DNA from: Mixophyes australis
Lineage: Eukaryota > Chordata > Amphibia > Anura > Limnodynastidae
Assembly (NCBI GenBank): GCA_036250195.1
Contig: JAVHZZ010000004.1
Coordinates: 257,483,011 to 257,547,010 of the forward strand
Reading direction: 5' to 3'
DNA: 64,000 nucleotides
Of this stretch, positions 43,712 through 55,023 are shown in pieces. The notes under the pieces are model-generated. The model did not search any database. It was not told the origin of the DNA and saw only the letters and a program-made list of their open reading frames with translations. The position numbers and the translations under genes were made by a program. Positions within the stretch are counted from its first letter, which is position 1. Every line of letters begins with the position of its first letter.

Positions 43712-45100
43712 ATTATTATTATTATCATTTATTTGTTAGGCGCCACAAGGTATCCGTAGCGCCGTACACAGTACAAACAGTGGACTATACAGGGTGAAAC
43801 AGTACAGAACAATAAACAAAAATACCAATACTTCAGAAGCTCCACACAGGCTAATACAATAAACATGGAGCAGAAGAACAGGTGAGGAGACAGGAGGGAA
43901 GACGGCCCTGCTTTTGTGAGCTTACATCCTAAGGGAGGTTAGACAGAACAGGCACAAGTGGAGCTAGAAGAGGCAAAGGGAGAGAAGGAAGAGCGAGTGG
44001 AGAAGGTGAGGTGGTTAAGTAGATGGTTGGTAGGCTTTGCGGAAGAGGTTAGTTTTCAGTGCACGTTTGAAGGAGCACAAAGTAGGAGAGAGACGGATGG
44101 AACGAGGGAGGTCATTCCAGTGAAGGGGGGCTGCCCGGGAAAAGTCCTGGATTCTGGAGTGGGAAGAGGTGATGAGAGTGGAGGAGAGGCGGCGATCATT
44201 GGCTGAGTGCAGGGAGCGGGCAGGAGTGTGAATGGAGAGGAGGTTAGAGATGTAGGGGGCGGTAGAGTGGGAGAGAGCCTTGTAAGTGGTGGTGAGGAGC
44301 TTGAAAAGGATTCTATAGGGGAAGGGATGCCAGTGTAAGGCAAGGCAGAGAGGGGAGGCAGAGGAGGAGCAGCGTGAGAGGAAGATGAGTCTAGCGGCCG
44401 CATTGAGTATAGAGTGGAGGGGGGAGAGACGGGAGTGGGGAAGGCTAGTGAGGAGGAGGTTACAATAATCGAGGCGGGAGATGATGAGTGCGTGGATGAT
44501 AGTTTTGGTGGCATCCTGTGAGAGAAAGGGACGGATGCGGGCGATGTTGCGTAGATGGAAGCGACAGGTTTGAGCAAGGGAATGGATGTGGGGAGCAAAA
44601 GAGAGAGAGGAGTCGAGGGTGACACCCAGGCAGTGTAGTTGGGTGACAGAGGAGATGGTGGTATTATTGACGACAATAGAGAGGTTATGGTGGGATGGGA
44701 GTCTGGGTGGAGGAAAGACAATAAGTTCCGTTTTAGAGATATTAATTTTGAGAAAGCGAGCAGACATCCATGAGGAGATGGGGGAGAGGCAGTCAGATAC
44801 CCGAGAGAGGATGGTGGAAGAAAGATCAGGAGAAGAGATGTAGAGCTGAATGTCATCAGCATAAAGGTGATACTGAAGACCGAAGGAGGAGATGAGAGCA
44901 CCAAGGGAGGTATAGAGCAAGAAGAGTAACGGGTCGAGAACAGAGCCTTGCGGGACTCCTACAGGGAGAGGGTAGGGGGAGGAGGAAGAACCAGACGTGG
45001 ATACAGAGAAGGAGCGGTTGGCGAGGTATGAGGTGAACCAGGCATGGACAGAACCAGAGAGACCGAGAGAGAGAAGAGTTTGCAGCATCAGCAATTAACA
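43712..45100 (-). mobile_element. L2-like LINE, 5'-truncated, with RT ORF
   Basis: The minus-strand element runs from 45100 to an (ATT)n tail at 43712-43728. The 3' part 'ggcgccacaaggtatccgta' (plus strand 43740) is the typical L2-like end. A related fragment in the other orientation is at 53784-54700. Confidence 0.8.
44015..45094 (-). CDS. LINE reverse transcriptase, C-terminal 359 codons
   Basis: The product is the second half of the LINE ORF2 reverse transcriptase, which copies element RNA at the nicked target. [12 protein letters not shown] (residues about 48-59) and YADD (78-81) are the palm motifs, followed by [12 protein letters not shown] and the thumb and C-terminal region ending [15 protein letters not shown]. 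The start is at the truncation point, so the 5' fingers domain and the endonuclease are gone; the open frame begins at a non-native codon. The frame is unbroken for 359 codons, which suggests a fairly recent insertion. The clade call (L2-like rather than CR1 or Rex1) is by tail and motif memory only. Confidence 0.82.
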   Translation of the reverse strand: MLMLQTLLSLGLSGSVHAWFTSYLANRSFSVSTSGSSSSPYPLPVGVPQGSVLDPLLFLLYTSLGALISSFGLQYHLYADDIQLYISSPDLSSTILSRVSDCLSPISSWMSARFLKINISKTELIVFPPPRLPSHHNLSIVVNNTTISSVTQLHCLGVTLDSSLSFAPHIHSLAQTCRFHLRNIARIRPFLSQDATKTIIHALIISRLDYCNLLLTSLPHSRLSPLHSILNAAARLIFLSRCSSSASPLCLALHWHPFPYRILFKLLTTTYKALSHSTAPYISNLLSIHTPARSLHSANDRRLSSTLITSSHSRIQDFSRAAPLHWNDLPRSIRLSPTLCSFKRALKTNLFRKAYQPST

Positions 45101-45279
45101 AAGAGTCTTTTGAAACTAGCCAGATAAATAAGGATCTCAGGGGAGTTTAAAGCCCAAAGTTGTAAACCATCTAGCCACTCAGATCAGAGGTGAGAGATTC
45201 TCTGAGGTGCCCAACCATATATCTTAGCGACAGATAATTTACTTTGGAAAGCCCTGTGTCATTTTTGGCATCCATCTAA

Positions 45280-45700
45280 AGCTGGGTACACACTACAGAA
45301 ATTTCAACCAACTTTTTATGCCGATCGATTTTACATGCGATCGATGTTCCAATCGCTCGGTCCATGGACTGCATACACACTAGCCTTGTTTAGGACGATA
45401 AAGGGAAGAGCGGACGTCCCTTTAGCGACTTTTTACAGCCATGTTGTCGTGAGCAATGACTGTAATTTCGTACTCACTGTTGTGGATCGGTCGGAAGTTT
45501 ATACACACTACACAACGGAAACGAGATTGGAACGAAAATATTAAACGGTACGACCAACCAAATGAGGCGACAATCGTCTATTTGGGCAGACTTTCGAGCA
45601 TCGTGTCACTGCACACACTGACCCGACTTTTGAACGAGCGGTCGTATGTCGGCTGATTTAGCCGATTATTGGATGAAAACTGTGTAGTGTGTACCCAGCT
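45280..45700. mobile_element. PIF/Harbinger-type MITE (AGCTGGGTACACACTACA)
   Basis: Termini are AGCTGGGTACACACTACAG and the inverse GTGTAGTGTGTACCCAGCT, with TAA on both sides (45277-45279, 45701-45703). A second copy is at 55024-55457. Open frames over it are fortuitous. Confidence 0.85.
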
Positions 45701-45860
45701 TAACTTAGGTGAAAATAAAATTCCTAAGGTGGGGGGTGAAGAGCCAACAAGAAATGGTTTAAAAATCCCTTGTATCAGTAGTACAGTGTACATTGTTATG
45801 AGGGAGTCTATCAAGACTGAAATATCCCATTTTCCTCAATTGTGTTCCCTCACACATCAG

Positions 45861-46760
45861 GGGTTAAATGTATTAAGGTCCGATTTTCTTCAGCTAGTTA
45901 AAATCGCGTCAAATCACGGGTGATAATCCGTGATTTTAGTCCCCAAGGTGCCAGATGTATTAAACTGCAATTTTTTATTCTGATCTTAAAAATCTCTGGT
46001 CATCTCTGGTGATTTGCTGTGCTGTCAAACACTCCCGTGTTTAGCTAACTCTCCTGTGTTTAGCTAACTCTCCTGTGTTTCCTAGCTGCGAGATTAGTTA
46101 ACACATCACTGTTACACTGCCCTGCCTATAGAGCCGGAGGTCCAGCAGCTGTCAAAAGTTTAAAAATAGATTAAAGTTTTAAAAAAATAACGTGGGGTTC
46201 CCCAACCTGACCACTATTAACCCTAGTGCTGCCAGCCTACTGCTTGTTGCATGAAAATCAGGGAAATATTTGCATGGGTTCCCCCCTGATTTTCACGCAA
46301 CCAGCACTAGGAAAACCAGCCCAAGGTGGGTGGCACTATAGCAGGGGGACACGCGGCAGGGGTCCCCCTGCCATAATGACAGCCAACCCCAGGCTGTTCA
46401 GCGCCGGGCTGGATTTCCTAGGGAGTGGGGTCCGCCAAAAAAAAATAGTGGGCCCCCCTCTAGGAATAACCAGCCCAGTGCTGGTTATTCCTAGACTGTG
46501 GGTAGTAGGGTAATAATGGCGAAAATTATGTAAAACCTCAGGAGAGTTTGCTTAATTGCAGCTTCATACATTTGAGACTTGTATAGCTAGAGTGGCGAAC
46601 ATTCGGGAGTTTGATCTCTATCGATTTTGTAAATAGCGATTTTTACAGAAACACATCTCTGGCGATTTAACAGCAAATCTCACGTTAATACATCTGCAAG
46701 ATGAAACACCAGAGAGAAAATCGCTGGATTTTCAAAATCGGACCTTGATACATTTATCCC
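45861..46760. mobile_element. MITE (GGGTTAAATGTATTAAGGTC)
   Basis: It starts GGGTTAAATGTATTAAGGTC then CGATTTT and ends AAAATCGGACCTTGATACAT then TTATCCC. A ~900-bp non-coding interior includes an inverted 'tgctggttattcctag'-type pair at 46300-46500. Exact target duplication is unclear. Confidence 0.7.
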
Positions 46761-46763
46761 CAG

Positions 46764-47190
46764 GTCTTAACTAGAAATTAGTAGTTCTGATTTTATTTCC
46801 TATTTTATTTTCTGAAACTCATTTGTGTAACATATTGTATGTCTTGTTATTAATTTTTGCAAATTAACCTTGGAAACATTTTTCAGATTAAATCAATTTA
46901 ATCTAGTGTATTCTCCGTGATTCTTTGTGAAGTTACGAAGCCCAGGGAGGCTCATGCTACATGTGTATGTGATTTAAGTGTGTAACATTAATAAGTGGTT
47001 CTGGTGAACATAAGAACACTATAATAAATCCTTTGTGGTGGCAGAAAATGTGTATTCATTGCCAAGTGACTAAGGTGACGCCAGTCACGGCCAGCTGTTC
47101 AGATTGCTGTATCTGGGACAGGCTGGAGTGTTCGTGACAGTAACCTGTGCAGCTCTTAGTGGGCACACTACATTCCGAAACCCTATTTTT
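46764..47190. other. Anonymous non-coding DNA
   Basis: No recognisable feature; it precedes a gypsy remnant. Confidence 0.35.
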
Positions 47191-47194
47191 TTTC

Positions 47195-47345
47195 TTGATC
47201 TCCTGCCTTTCTGTCCCTTTGATTCTTGGCCATCCCTGGCTCCAGCACCATCATCTCCATAATGATTGGGGGAAAGGGGAGATCATTCATTGAAGTGTGG
47301 CCTGCTCCACTACCTGTTTCACCTTACCCCTTAGAGCTCTTCATG
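47195..47345 (+). pseudogene. Ty3/gypsy pol fragment after the protease
   Basis: Plus-strand reading gives PLILGHPWLQHHH, then DWGKGEIIH and CFTLPLR, matching LILGHPWLSRHNPVMDW and CLSLPLR of the young chromovirus (around 26760-26875). One in-frame TGA is visible. Downstream 47350-47600 may be further gypsy non-coding sequence. Confidence 0.65.
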
Positions 47346-47599
47346 TCATGGCAATAGGGTTTCTGGGATCCGTCTCGGGACCCTTGGGACTAGCTGTGGC
47401 AGGGATGAACTGGAATCTAGGAGGCCGGATGAATGTCTTGCTCGTGGAGGGTGAGCTCTACTCCTGTACACCGGATCTTAAGAGGGGGAATGCTGAACTC
47501 GACTCCGTACTGAAACAAACGACTGTAATTTTGACCTGGTGGACTGGAACCTTGATGCAGGAATAAAGGGACTGAACCCACGGTTAGAGACTCAGTACC

Positions 47600-48490
47600 T
47601 CCAAGGATCCAGAAACTCAGATGAATATAATGCCAAGACTAGGACAATGTGCAAATCAAAGGAATGGATAGAATATCGAGTCATCTTGGAATAGCAAATG
47701 TCATTATAAATGTTAACTGCCACCTAATAAACCAAAACAAAACAAACAAAATAATGGCAAGAAATGAGTAAAATCTAGCCAGTAGGAATAGTCAAGTACA
47801 CAAATAGTCATTTGCAAACATTTGACCAAATTTGTTTGTGTGCTTTGTGTGTTAATATATTAAAATAGGGCACTTGCATATAGCAGTGGAATTTATTGCG
47901 AACTAACGCGCAGTTATCTCGGCCCTCAATTCAGCGAGGAGGTCCTCCTCAAATCACTTCATCTGCGCTGCAACTGCACTATAGAGCAATTATTGCCAAA
48001 GACGCCTGCGAAGGGCCCTATAAGCAATCACTGTCTGCTCATCATTTACATACCGAGCTGTGGGTTGAAGCAATGGTCAAGTGTTGCTGTCAGCATCCAC
48101 AGCTCAGTACGCCAAGTGACTGAGATATTTCAACATCCTACACGGCTATTGGTTCTCATTGCACGTAGGTGCGTCTGCACCTCACTTGCGGAACAGTTCA
48201 ATGCTATTACCAAGATGGCTGACTAAAATGTCAATTAAATTAAGTATGCAAGCAATGGGGGGGGGGATTTGGCATAGCCTACTGATGCTCACACAGGAGA
48301 ACGCATCGGTACCCGCTATAGAACTGCAACTGCATACATTGTTCAGCCCTGACAATTTGTGCATGGCCATAAGGTTTGTGCTGTTGAGGGGGAGGATTTT
48401 TCCTGGTGATTTTGTGGTAAGTAATATGGCCCTATGAGTGACCCTTTACATAGCATGTAAGGAGAAGGACTAATTGAGCTTTCTTATATT
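47600..48490. other. Non-coding DNA with possible transposon parts
   Basis: No clear gene. A short inverted pair (ctgcaactgcactatag near 47970, ctatagaactgcaactgca near 48317) may mark a small element. Confidence 0.35.
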
Positions 48491-48499
48491 TTCTATAGC

Positions 48500-48676
48500 T
48501 TGCTCTTGACAACCGCATGTATGCTCAAGGGACAGGGGGTGGTCCCCGGCCGATCTAGACCTCAGTCGACCTTGAGACCACGGCATTGATCTGTTTAGAT
48601 GAGGAGATGGTGCAAGGGGTGAGTCGCATTGACATCGGACGTAGCCCACCTTTCACGGAACCTATCACACCACCAG
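48500..48676 (+). pseudogene. Possible Harbinger Myb-like accessory exon, decayed
   Basis: An exon-like block is bounded by TTTTCTATAG and CACCAG|GTACAT, acceptor- and donor-like. Its frame reads MYAQGTGGGPRPI, a stop, then TSVDLETTALICLDEEMVQGVSRIDIGR. The TGGGP core followed by a VEGI-like phrase is typical of the Myb/SANT accessory proteins of PIF/Harbinger transposons. No transposase is nearby, so it is a stray fragment. Recognition rests on a short motif. Confidence 0.4.
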
Positions 48677-48801
48677 GTACATTTCAATTATATTGTGTTA
48701 TTGTTTTGCGTTATTGTTTTTTCTTCCTTAATTAACAAAAGCTAAAGTCATACATTTATGCTGGTTGATACAGTCAGAAACAATGAAGGTAGATTTTTAA
48801 C

Positions 48802-48839
<38 letters not shown>

Positions 48840-49959
48840 TTTTTATTGCATTGTGAGGACCCATGTCTGGAACATGGCATAGAGGGACACCCCTTTCCTA
48901 ATGTCCTGTTGACAGAACAATTATAAGAGTATGTGTAGGACCGGAATGTCACCAGAATTACCACATGAGATTTACACTTTGAATTTGCATAAAGTACTGA
49001 CACAGACTGCAACATGGGGAAAGTGTCATGTATTTTGACTGTCTGAGGACAGCCACATTCCCGCATACATAAATTAATAAATAATAACAATCGTAGGAAA
49101 AGTTTGGTGTATCCTGGCCGTCTGAGGACATCCGTATGCCCATTTTTACCGACACCTAGCCATGGAGGTTATAGCCCTGTTCAACCATTGCGCATCATTT
49201 CAACAAGTTTGATCCCTCTTTAAAGCTGTTATGCGGTTCTTAATGTAGAATTTCACCCCCGACCCGTTCTGATTTATCACTATGGATGGTTCAGCCATGG
49301 GGCACGCAACACAGTCACACTTTCCGGGCACCCGGCATGTCTGTATAAACCGCATCAGGTGTTTCTCCACAGCCTGGACTTCCTCTCTGTCCCAGGATTT
49401 CCTCCCCACTCCAGACAGTGTGTGGGGATGCTTGGCCCTACACTCTCGCGCAAACAGTCGTATGCAATCGGAGCCTCTGAAGTTTGACAAGGCAGCTGGT
49501 CTGGCGAATATGTAGACATTTTGGCTATCCACTCCACATTTGTCACGCTTTTCTGCGAGAACTTCCATTGCAGCTTGCATGGCTGGTGTCAGTAGGATGG
49601 GGACATTTCTTACTCATTTTCCTCAGATTTCAATGCGGAAAGTGCTAGGGACACATCTTCGTGGAGATCCGAAGTATCTCTTCAGGAAAAGGTAGTCAGC
49701 AACATTTTTGGAACTTCCCCTTCCCTTCTTCGACTGAACAAGATCATCTGTGCCAGGTTGACTTTTGCAACTAGTGTCTGGTGATTAACCGTAGGCTCAG
49801 TGGATAGACCACTGCGGTAGGCTTGCTGCTTCTCATCGAGGTTCAATTGCATCTTTTTCACATCTGCCTTGAAAGGTAAGAGCTGAGGCATGTTCCACTT
49901 GGACTCCTTAAGAGTTTTCAAGGCAGCCGATGAGATCAACTCGTTCCATCTCGCCTCAT

Positions 49960-50017
49960 CAGGGCCATCTTAACAACATTATGGGCCCCGGGGCAAACCA
50001 GTGCACCGGGGCCCCTA

Positions 50018-50071
<54 letters not shown>

Positions 50072-50315
50072 TACAGATATAGATATATAGAGATACAGAT
50101 ATAGATATGGATATAGATATAGATATAGACATAGATATAGATATAGATAGATAGAGATAGATAGATGTACTTGCTCAGTGACCCTTGAAGGTTTTTTTGC
50201 AGGTTTTTTTTTTGCAGGATTATTTATTCTAATTAAGAGCCCTGCCTATGGGGCCCCCTTGTCCGTGGGGCCCCCGGGCACCTGCCCATCGTGCCCAATG
50301 GAAAAGATGGCCCTG
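49960..50315. mobile_element. CAGGGCCATCTT hAT MITE
   Basis: Termini are CAGGGCCATCTTAAC and AAAAGATGGCCCTG. The 8-bp duplication CGCCTCAT is exact (49952-49959, 50316-50323). Inside are TA and GATA microsatellites (50023-50170) and 'ggcacctgcccatcgtgccc'. Removing it joins the Crypton-like coding sequence. Confidence 0.92.
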
Positions 50316-51299
50316 CGCCTCATCTATCAACCTTGAGTGCCAACGAGTGCGTCTTAAATGTACCTGTCTCCTCGTCATAGCCTGCTACCAGCTTAACAGC
50401 GTCTACTAAATGCAGAAAGTTTGATGGGGTGGTAAAGTCTTCCATCCTCTCCAAAAGGGTAGCTCTTCTGGCCTGTAGCAGTAGCCTGCCCATTTCTCTA
50501 AGCTTCTGATGGATGTACTCGTGCCTGCCAACATCTGATCCAACCAGGTTGAAGAGATGCTGCCCCATATGCATGATGCATCGGTCATTTTTGATTGCGA
50601 GTAAAACTTCATCCTGGGTCATGTCACTCAAGAGCTTCCAAAAGCCACCACTTATGTCAGGTGGAACAGGCTGAGCAAAGGCGCACAGTTACTGGACTCT
50701 GTTCTTGCCAGGTGTGAGCTTGTTGCCCCTTCGGCTTAGCTTACATCTGTTCATGTGTTGCCACAGGTATTCTTGTAAACAAGCCCTGGTAGGCTACACA
50801 GTGCATGAAGACTTCGGCATCTATCTCTTTGTCTGGAAGATTGCACGGGACTAGTATGCCATGGCCTGTCCTAATTTTCTCAGCGTTGTGTGCAAAGTTG
50901 CCCCTATTGCGAAGATGTGCTATTTCCATGCACCTTTTTTTCGAGTGCTTGGGGAATTTTAAGGCTCAGGTGTTAGTAGTAACTTCCTGCTGGCATCCCG
51001 GCCGTCGCTATGACGACCGGGACGTCACTTCCGGTATCGTCATCCCGGTTGCCTGAGCAACAACCGGTACACTCGGGACCCTCTGCCGCCGCACCCGGCC
51101 AGTTGGCTAACAGCCGGGCGCGCGCGCGCAGGTTGCATTATGTTTAGCCAATCATGGCTATTTAGTTACTAGCGCTACCTATGGCTGTTTAGGGCACATT
51201 AGTATGTATTATGCAGTTGAGCACTGCATTCCTATTGGCCACTTGCACTACTGCCATTAGGCAGAACCTGTGATTACTCGAAAGACCTAGGGCCTGATT

Positions 51300-51622
51300 C
51301 ATTAAGGATCTAAACTGAAGAAACTTCTTATTTCAGTCTCCTGGACAAAACCATGTTACAATGCAAGGGGTGCAAATTAGCATTCTGTTTTGCACATAAG
51401 TTAAATACTTATTGTTTTTTCATGTAGCACACAAATATCAACTTTAAATTTCAGTGTACAAATAAGCTATCAAGTATTTGTGTACTACATGGAAAAACAG
51501 TCAGTATTTAACTTATGTGCAAAACAGAATGCTAATTTGCACCCCTTGCATTGTAACATGGTTTTGTCCAGGAGACTGAAATAAGAAATTTGTTCAGTTA
51601 AGATCCTTAATGAATCAGGCCC
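51300..51622. mobile_element. MITE with GGGCCTGATTCATTAAG termini, second copy
   Basis: Same family as 6017-6342, flanked by CTA (51297-51299, 51623-51625). It sits inside the solo LTR. Confidence 0.85.
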
Positions 51623-51789
51623 CTAGTCCTGATTGGTTCCTAGTACTATTTAAGGCAGTGAGGTCTGAGCCTCACTGCCGGTTATAGCGTCCTGTTTCCA
51701 GTATTGCTGCCTGCTCTTGTGCTATTGTTTGGTATTGAACCTTAGATTGATTGCCTGTGTATGATTTTTGCCTGTCCCTGGATTCTGAA

Positions 51790-51945
51790 CCTTGCCTGTG
51801 ACCCTGACCTATTGCCTGTACCCGGATTCTGAACCTTTGCCTGTGACCCTGACCTATTGCCTGTACCAGGATTCTGAACCGTTGCCTGTGACCCTGACCT
51901 ATTGCCTGTACCCGGATTCTGAACCTTTGCCGGTGACCCTGCTGG
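51790..51945. repeat. ~45-bp tandem repeat in the solo LTR
   Basis: About three and a half units of GCCTGTGACCCTGACCTATT followed by GCCTGTACCCGGATTCTGAA. It lies in the U5-like part. Confidence 0.85.
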
Positions 51946-53279
51946 TACCTAACATCTCCTCCGGTGCTCTGTCCAGTACACAGATCTCTGGCCTGCCTCC
52001 ACTCCGTGGGCTACCTCCTCTACCTGTACGCGGCCGTGTGAGTATAAACTTATACTACTTTGAGTTTAAGTCATGGGGGCATCTGAGTACCTGTGAGCAT
52101 AACCAGTCTCTACGGGAAAGGCAACTGCTAAAGGTGAAGACGTCTGCTACTAGTTCTATAAGTTTATGCCGCACTTGTTGCCGTAACACCAGGCTACTTC
52201 AGTCTCATTGCGGTGAACATGCTTCATGTGCCGGGCATTTTTTAAGAGGGGTTTCTCACAGTCCAGGCAGTACTGCATTTTATTATACGCCATGGAGCCA
52301 TCACTGTTTCTGGATAGCGTTTGGACAGACACCGCTTCGTCTCTCCAACCCTTTGTGTTTAAAACACAGCTGCCAGAAGGTTGAGAATGGTCATACATAG
52401 AACTTATCTCTGGGTACCTGCACTCTGCTGCACTGGTGGGCAACAGGGAATCACCGCTGGCGTCTGAACTGCTATCCTCTAAAGTGTCAGGGGCATACTC
52501 CTCTCCACTGCTCTCTGGGCTATAGCCGGAGCTACCGGTGGGTTCTGTCATGCTTCACTCTCGCTTTACCTTCAGCAGCAGATGGATGCGACTGTGTCTT
52601 TACCCGCTTGGTGTATAAAGTGCCGGCAGGCTGCAGTCACTTTCTCATCCTGCTCCTGCTATACATTTGGACAGTATACTGGCCTCTGGCGGTGGGATGC
52701 TCACACACTCTCCCCTCCACATTGGACACACGCTTTTGTTCCCACAAATGTGACTCACGGGGACATGCCAGATTTTTATGCTGAGCATATCAGCAAGGTC
52801 CCCTGCATTGATTAGCCTTGGGAAGCTCTGTGGGGACCTCCATTTTTGTCCTCACTATGACTCAGGTCCCCACAGTATTGGTGTGTAAACAGGTCATTGT
52901 CCCCACAAGCATATGAATGCAAGCACACACACGCACACACAGCAAGCAGAAGTCAGTGGCCGTGAATCACTGCACGGCTGCTATCAGAATATTATGGAAA
53001 CCAATGCCACCATTTCGACGAACACTACTGAAATTTCCCAAACCCTAACCCATATGGAGCAAAATGTCCACAGTCCACTCACCTCAATCAACAATACCCT
53101 CACACATCTCACTGACTTTATTTCACTATGCATCACTAGCACAATTTTCCCAGGTATCCTCTCCTTCCTCTTTCTCTCCAACTGTCAGTCCTATCAATCA
53201 ACCATACTTCACCACACCTGATTATTGGTCCAAAAGACAACACCCTTACCTTCACCCGTGTTCACATCCTGCACCACAC

Positions 53280-53565
53280 CGCTCTTCAGGTCCAATTCAT
53301 ATTATGCCTCATATTTGTGCTCACAATTCATAGCATGCCTCATAGTAGAGCCCCAGTTAATATTATGCCAAATAGTTGTGCCGCTAATTCAAATTATTCC
53401 TCATAGTTGTGCCCACAATTCATATCATGCCTCATAGTAGAGCACCAGTCAATAATATGTTAAATAGTTGTGTCCACAATTCATATCATGCCTCATAGTA
53501 GAGCCCTAGTTAATATTATGCCAAATAGTTGTTCCCACAATTCATAACATACCACATAGTAGAGC
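53280..53565. repeat. Degenerate tandem repeat
   Basis: Imperfect units combine 'attcatatcatgcctcatag' and 'ttaatattatgccaaatagt', about 65 bp each. Confidence 0.65.
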
Positions 53566-53584
53566 CCGCAGTTGGCAGTCAGGC

Positions 53585-53690
53585 CTGGAAGCTGCTTAAC
53601 TAAAGAAGCCAAAGATGTCCAAAACGGAGCTTCTACGCAGAAGCTCCATTTCAGACATATATGGCTGCTTTAGTGAAGCAGCTGCAGAGC
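53585..53690. repeat. Hairpin-forming repeat
   Basis: Inverted halves 'gctgcttaactaaagaagcc ... cggagcttctac' and 'agaagctccatttc ... ggctgctttagtgaagcagc' can fold on each other with few mismatches; likely a small foldback element. Confidence 0.6.
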
Positions 53691-53783
53691 TCCAGCACGC
53701 CCTCCCAGCAACAAGCGCCCGATTCATTTGCTCCGCACATGCTGGGCCCTTGACCGGAAATACCTAGTCCAGGGGGCCCCAGG

Positions 53784-54700
53784 GTGAGGGGAGCCCAGGG
53801 CATGTGCCTCCTCCCCCTTTTAATCCTGGTATGGCTGTCATCCTTGCAGTGTTCTACATGCCACTCCTCTTCTGTCTCCCCCCTCTACCATGCCCTTCAC
53901 TGGCTCCCCATCACCTACAGAATCCTGTTCAAGCTCATCATACTCACATTCAAGGCCCTCACAAACTCCACTGCTCCCTACATCTCCAACCTCATCTCTA
54001 TTCACGCTCCATCCCGCCCTCTGCGATCGGCCAGTGACCGTCGCCTCTCTTCCCCCCCTGGTTACCTCCTCCCATGCACGTATCCAAGACTTCTCCCGTG
54101 CTGCCTCCCTCCACTGGAACCAGCTCCCCCGCTCCATCAGAATATCCCCCAATTTGTCCAACTTCAAACAGGCTTTAAAAACCTACCTTTTCTTAAAAGC
54201 CTTCCAGTCTCCCACTTAACTACCCACCTTGTCGTACTCCTCTCCCCCCCTCTTCACCATTCCCTGACTTAGCCTCTGTTCTCCCCCTCTCTTCCTCTCA
54301 CCCTTGTGTCTCTGTCTGTCCACCCCTCCCCTTAGATTGTACGCTCCTTCGAGCAGGGCCACCTCTCCTCCTGTTCTCCACCACTTATAACTCTGCTACT
54401 TAGTCTCCTCCTTGAGGACCTTCTGGCCTTCGACCCCTCTTTCTACTCTCTTCACCCCTCTGTGGCTCTCACCTGTCATCTGCGCCCTCCCTCTTGGGCT
54501 CAGTCTACCAACGTATGCAGATCATCCCTTCCCCCCCCCTCTAGCTGCACTTTGAGCTTCCTGAGTTACTGTGCTTCTTATTAACTGTACCGTGCTGTCT
54601 CACCCTGTACTGTGATACTGTCTGTCCCTGTACACTGCTACGGATACCTTGTGGCGCCCTATAAATTAAAAAAAACTAATAATAATAATAATAATAATAA
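53784..54700 (+). mobile_element. L2-like LINE 3' fragment with frameshifted RT end
   Basis: The plus-strand reading has LYHALHWLPITYRILFK and [18 protein letters not shown] in one frame, then [18 protein letters not shown] and FKQALKTYLFLKAFQ in another. The shift lies at the C run near 54052-54058. The element ends 'gtggcgccctataaatt' and (AAT)n at 54676-54700. It is the same family as 43712-45100, in opposite orientation. Confidence 0.8.
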
Positions 54701-55020
54701 ATGCAGTGCTATTATCTGTTTGATTTTAAATAGGCATACTGTGGACTTGGAAATTACAACCTTAAGGAACAGTTTTCACCTCTTAGCAAATCACTTACTG
54801 AATTAACATTTCCAGAGTTTTTCCCACTTGAATCATTCATTCATTTGATTAAGACTACCGGTCCACTTCCAGTGAAAGGCACGGAAAAAGTAAACATTAC
54901 GGAATGAGACAAATGTCTTTGGGAAGATAGTGTATAGAAACAGGTGAGTTTTCCCTTTGTCCAAAATTATCAACGTTTGTGGTGAGAAATGTTCACAAAC
55001 CACAATTTGAGGCAGTCATG
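54701..55020. other. Anonymous non-coding DNA
   Basis: No feature recognised between the L2 tail and the next MITE. Confidence 0.35.
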
Positions 55021-55023
55021 CTA

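Larger units (their letters stand above)
50971..52188 (-). repeat. Solo gypsy LTR inserted in the Crypton-like gene
   Basis: TGTTAGTAG at 50971 to CGTAACA at 52188, flanked by TCAGG (50966-50970) and CCAGG (52189-52193). It is related to the young chromovirus LTR: CCGGCCGTCGCTATGACGAC, GACGTCACTTCCGG and CACTGCCGGTTATAGCG at the presumed RNA start. By comparison with that LTR its transcriptional sense is the plus strand. A ~45-bp repeat (51790-51945) and a MITE (51300-51622) are inside. No internal coding part is left. Confidence 0.8.
49200..52551 (-). pseudogene. Crypton-like zinc-finger/tyrosine-recombinase-type protein, broken
   Basis: Read from 52551: an acidic N-terminus, a C2H2-like finger (YCLDC ... 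HMKHVH), the break at the solo LTR, then LKFPKHSKKR and LRNRGNFAHNAE (50965-50741), MTQDEVLLAIKNDR and GSDVGRHEYIHQKLREMGRL (50631-50320), the break at the MITE, SSAALKTLKESKWNMPQ and ILFSRRREGEV (49939-49682), FRGSDCIRLFARECRAKHP, then directly RKSWDREEVQAVEKH and VPGKCDCVAC (49580-49200). This is a family of large proteins very common in fish and frog genomes, whose C-terminal half resembles a tyrosine recombinase. The part that normally lies after AKHP and would hold the final His/Tyr catalytic residues is absent. Several frame changes occur. It cannot be functional. Confidence 0.68.
48803..52945 (-). mobile_element. Crypton-like element bounded by CA repeats, three times interrupted
   Basis: Minus-strand coding runs from 52551 to 49200. 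Outer edges are (CA)n on both sides (48803-48836; about 52924-52942), with 'gcattgtgaggaccc' on the left and 'ggggacctccatttttgtcc' and 'tccccacaagcatatgaatg' on the right. Inserted within it are a hAT MITE (49960-50315) and a solo LTR (50971-52188) that carries another MITE (51300-51622). The class call is inference from the protein family. Confidence 0.6.

Noticed and set aside
44056..44904. 282-codon frame overlapping the LINE RT
   Set aside because: Same strand, other frame; low-complexity Ser/Pro/Leu composition. The 359-codon frame carries the RT motifs.
52913..54037. Plus-strand frames at 52913-53221 and 53804-54037
   Set aside because: The first has no recognisable motif and starts in a CA repeat; the second is an out-of-frame shadow of the L2 reading.
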